Shown here piece after piece: positions 51,392-52,542 of a stretch of DNA of 52,542 bases. Location: contig JAIMAR010000003.1 in assembly GCA_023511855.1 (NCBI GenBank), positions 1-52,542 of the forward strand, given 5' to 3'. The DNA is from Bryobacteraceae bacterium. GTDB lineage: Bacteria; Acidobacteriota; Terriglobia; Bryobacterales; Bryobacteraceae. Numbering within the stretch: position 1 is the stretch's first letter; each line of letters begins with the position of its first letter. Under the pieces are notes generated by a model. That model was given only the letters and a program-made list of their open reading frames with translations, ran no database searches and was not told where the DNA came from. The translations under genes were made by a program, and so were the position numbers.

Positions 51392-52542
51392 GCGGCGGCT
51401 GCCTGCTGGGCTGCGGGAGCGGGAACCTGCTGCCTCTCCGCCGCCTTCTTCTGCACCGCCAGCAGATACAGCGCCAGCGGGCGGTACAGCAGGTGGGACC
51501 ACTTGCCGAACGGCACCATCACCACCAGCATCGGCACGGCGATCATCAGGTGAATCACGTAGCCCACGTACGTCGCCATGGGCAGATCCAGCCGCCGGAA
51601 GATGTGCATCAGGATCCCCGACAGCGCCGTCGCGAACAATAGCAGGATGAACGCCCAGTCCGTGGTGTCGCTGTACTTGCTCTGTAGATCCTTCTTCTGG
51701 ATGCGGTCGTAAATCATCCATAGCGAGACGCCCAGCAACACCACCGTAGCATAGTAGCCCAGAAGGCTGGTCCAGTGGAAGGAAGAGTCTTCCACTTGGA
51801 AGACTTGCAGGAAAGCCTCCACCAGAATGGCCATCGTCACGTAGCCGGTCACCAGGAACAAGTGCCGCAGCCAGTGTTTGCCCGGCCCGCCGGCGCAGCC
51901 GCGCCAGCGCTTCTGCGTGGCGAAATGGACGATCATCTCTTTGAACTGGGTGAGGTACAGGCTCAAGGGCGCGCGGGGTCCCCGGCGGGTGACGTAGTAG
52001 AACATCCGCGCGGCATTGCTGAGCAGCAGTCCTCCCAGCAACCCCGCCAGCACCAGATCCGCCCAGTGGACAACCTCCTTGGGCGCGAAGTATTCCAGCC
52101 GCACCCTTTCGAGCCCCTCCGGATACGCCGCCAGCAAATTGAAGCCGAAGTTGGACGGCAAGGTGAACAACCCGAGGACCACCAGCGACACCAGCACCAG
52201 AATCGCCACTTGCCAAGCCCCATGACGGTAAATCAGGCGGCTGATTCCGGTCCAGTCGTACATGCTGGTCAGCCAGCGCCGGCTGGCCATCATCAGCGCG
52301 CCCGGCTCAGCCTCGCGGGGACAGGTCTGCGAACAGTCGCCGCAGTAATAGCACAGCCACGGGTCCAGGCTCTCCACCATCTTGTCCTTCAGGCCGAGCT
52401 GGATATAGCGGATGTAACGCCTGGGGAAGACCGCTTCCTGGCCCGCCAGCATGCAAGCCGCCGTGCAGTTGCCGCAGTTGAAACACCGCACGGCGCTCTC
52501 CGCCCCATAGTCCCGGAGTTGGACGGTTAGCGAGGGATCGCC
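51388..52542 (-). CDS. Membrane-anchored HdrC/cytochrome b fusion, QmoC-like (5' end outside window)
   Basis: The frame is open to the window edge; 384 residues are visible. The N-terminal part has two four-cysteine cluster motifs (CFNCGNCTAAC, CYYCGDCSQTC). It is followed by about six membrane helices with histidines placed as in NarI/HdrE-type b-heme subunits (VVHWADLVLAG, KHWLRHLFL, VIHLMIAVPM). This is the plan of QmoC, which moves electrons between the quinone pool and soluble Hdr-like proteins. The adjacent protease may mean that it serves a hydrogenase. Internal GTG at 52491 is not the true start. Confidence 0.8.
   Translation of the reverse strand, partial: GDPSLTVQLRDYGAESAVRCFNCGNCTAACMLAGQEAVFPRRYIRYIQLGLKDKMVESLDPWLCYYCGDCSQTCPREAEPGALMMASRRWLTSMYDWTGISRLIYRHGAWQVAILVLVSLVVLGLFTLPSNFGFNLLAAYPEGLERVRLEYFAPKEVVHWADLVLAGLLGGLLLSNAARMFYYVTRRGPRAPLSLYLTQFKEMIVHFATQKRWRGCAGGPGKHWLRHLFLVTGYVTMAILVEAFLQVFQVEDSSFHWTSLLGYYATVVLLGVSLWMIYDRIQKKDLQSKYSDTTDWAFILLLFATALSGILMHIFRRLDLPMATYVGYVIHLMIAVPMLVVMVPFGKWSHLLYRPLALYLLAVQKKAAERQQVPAPAAQQAAAA

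Overview
The window is high-GC bacterial chromosome. It encodes Tat-exported Gfo/Idh/MocA and glycosylasparaginase-type enzymes, an RraA-like protein with a signal peptide, a DUF4340/GldG-type ABC system, a FabI, and a family of small palindromic interspersed repeats. That mix fits an Acidobacteriota genome, perhaps Bryobacterales or a Solibacter relative. The assignment is an inference from gene content; there is no rRNA in the window. I found no tRNA, rRNA, CRISPR array, phage or insertion sequence.

Layout. 1-6.2 kb: the end of a 2-oxoacid dehydrogenase E1 beta gene, a PilZ protein, then a forward run of RraA-like, DapA-like, alpha/beta-hydrolase-like and PLP decarboxylase genes. 6.2-9.5 kb (minus): an ABC exporter operon. 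9.6-25.5 kb: housekeeping and signalling genes. These are a GT-C-like membrane protein, ribA, a LytS-type kinase, thiG, a diguanylate cyclase-kinase-NarL regulator cluster, sppA, a BON protein, a Tat-exported oxidoreductase, a 731-residue protein of unknown function, an Rrf2 regulator-cysteine synthase pair with a clear palindromic operator, an FtsB-like gene and cutA. 25.5-29.3 kb: two convergent Ntn-hydrolase genes (glycosylasparaginase and gamma-glutamyltransferase) bracketed by two direct copies of a 138-bp repeat whose hairpins covary. 29.3-38 kb (minus): an aminotransferase; an overlapping operon of ABC ATPase, permease, GldG-like protein, DUF4340 protein, nicotinate phosphoribosyltransferase and nicotinamidase; and a VapBC pair. 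38-44 kb: an ODP-type di-iron protein, fabI, recG, rsmD, a small membrane protein and an APC permease.

44.1-52.5 kb (minus) is the most distinctive part. Six tightly overlapping genes, hdrC-hdrB-hdrA-mvhD-mvhG-mvhA, encode what looks like a complete electron-bifurcating heterodisulfide-reductase-like/[NiFe]-hydrogenase (group 3c type) complex. A sigma-54-type promoter lies in front of them. Upstream are a hydrogenase maturation endopeptidase and a membrane-anchored HdrC/cytochrome b fusion (QmoC-like) that runs off the window. A methanogen uses this machinery on CoM-S-S-CoB. In a bacterium lacking those thiols the disulfide or other acceptor is unknown.

Several genes (9583, 13787, 19610, 37814) have a -10-like hexamer only 6-7 nt before the start codon, which suggests leaderless transcripts. 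Where the longest reading frame began with an implausible leader, I moved the start using family alignment, ribosome-binding sites or operon overlaps, and say so in the entry.
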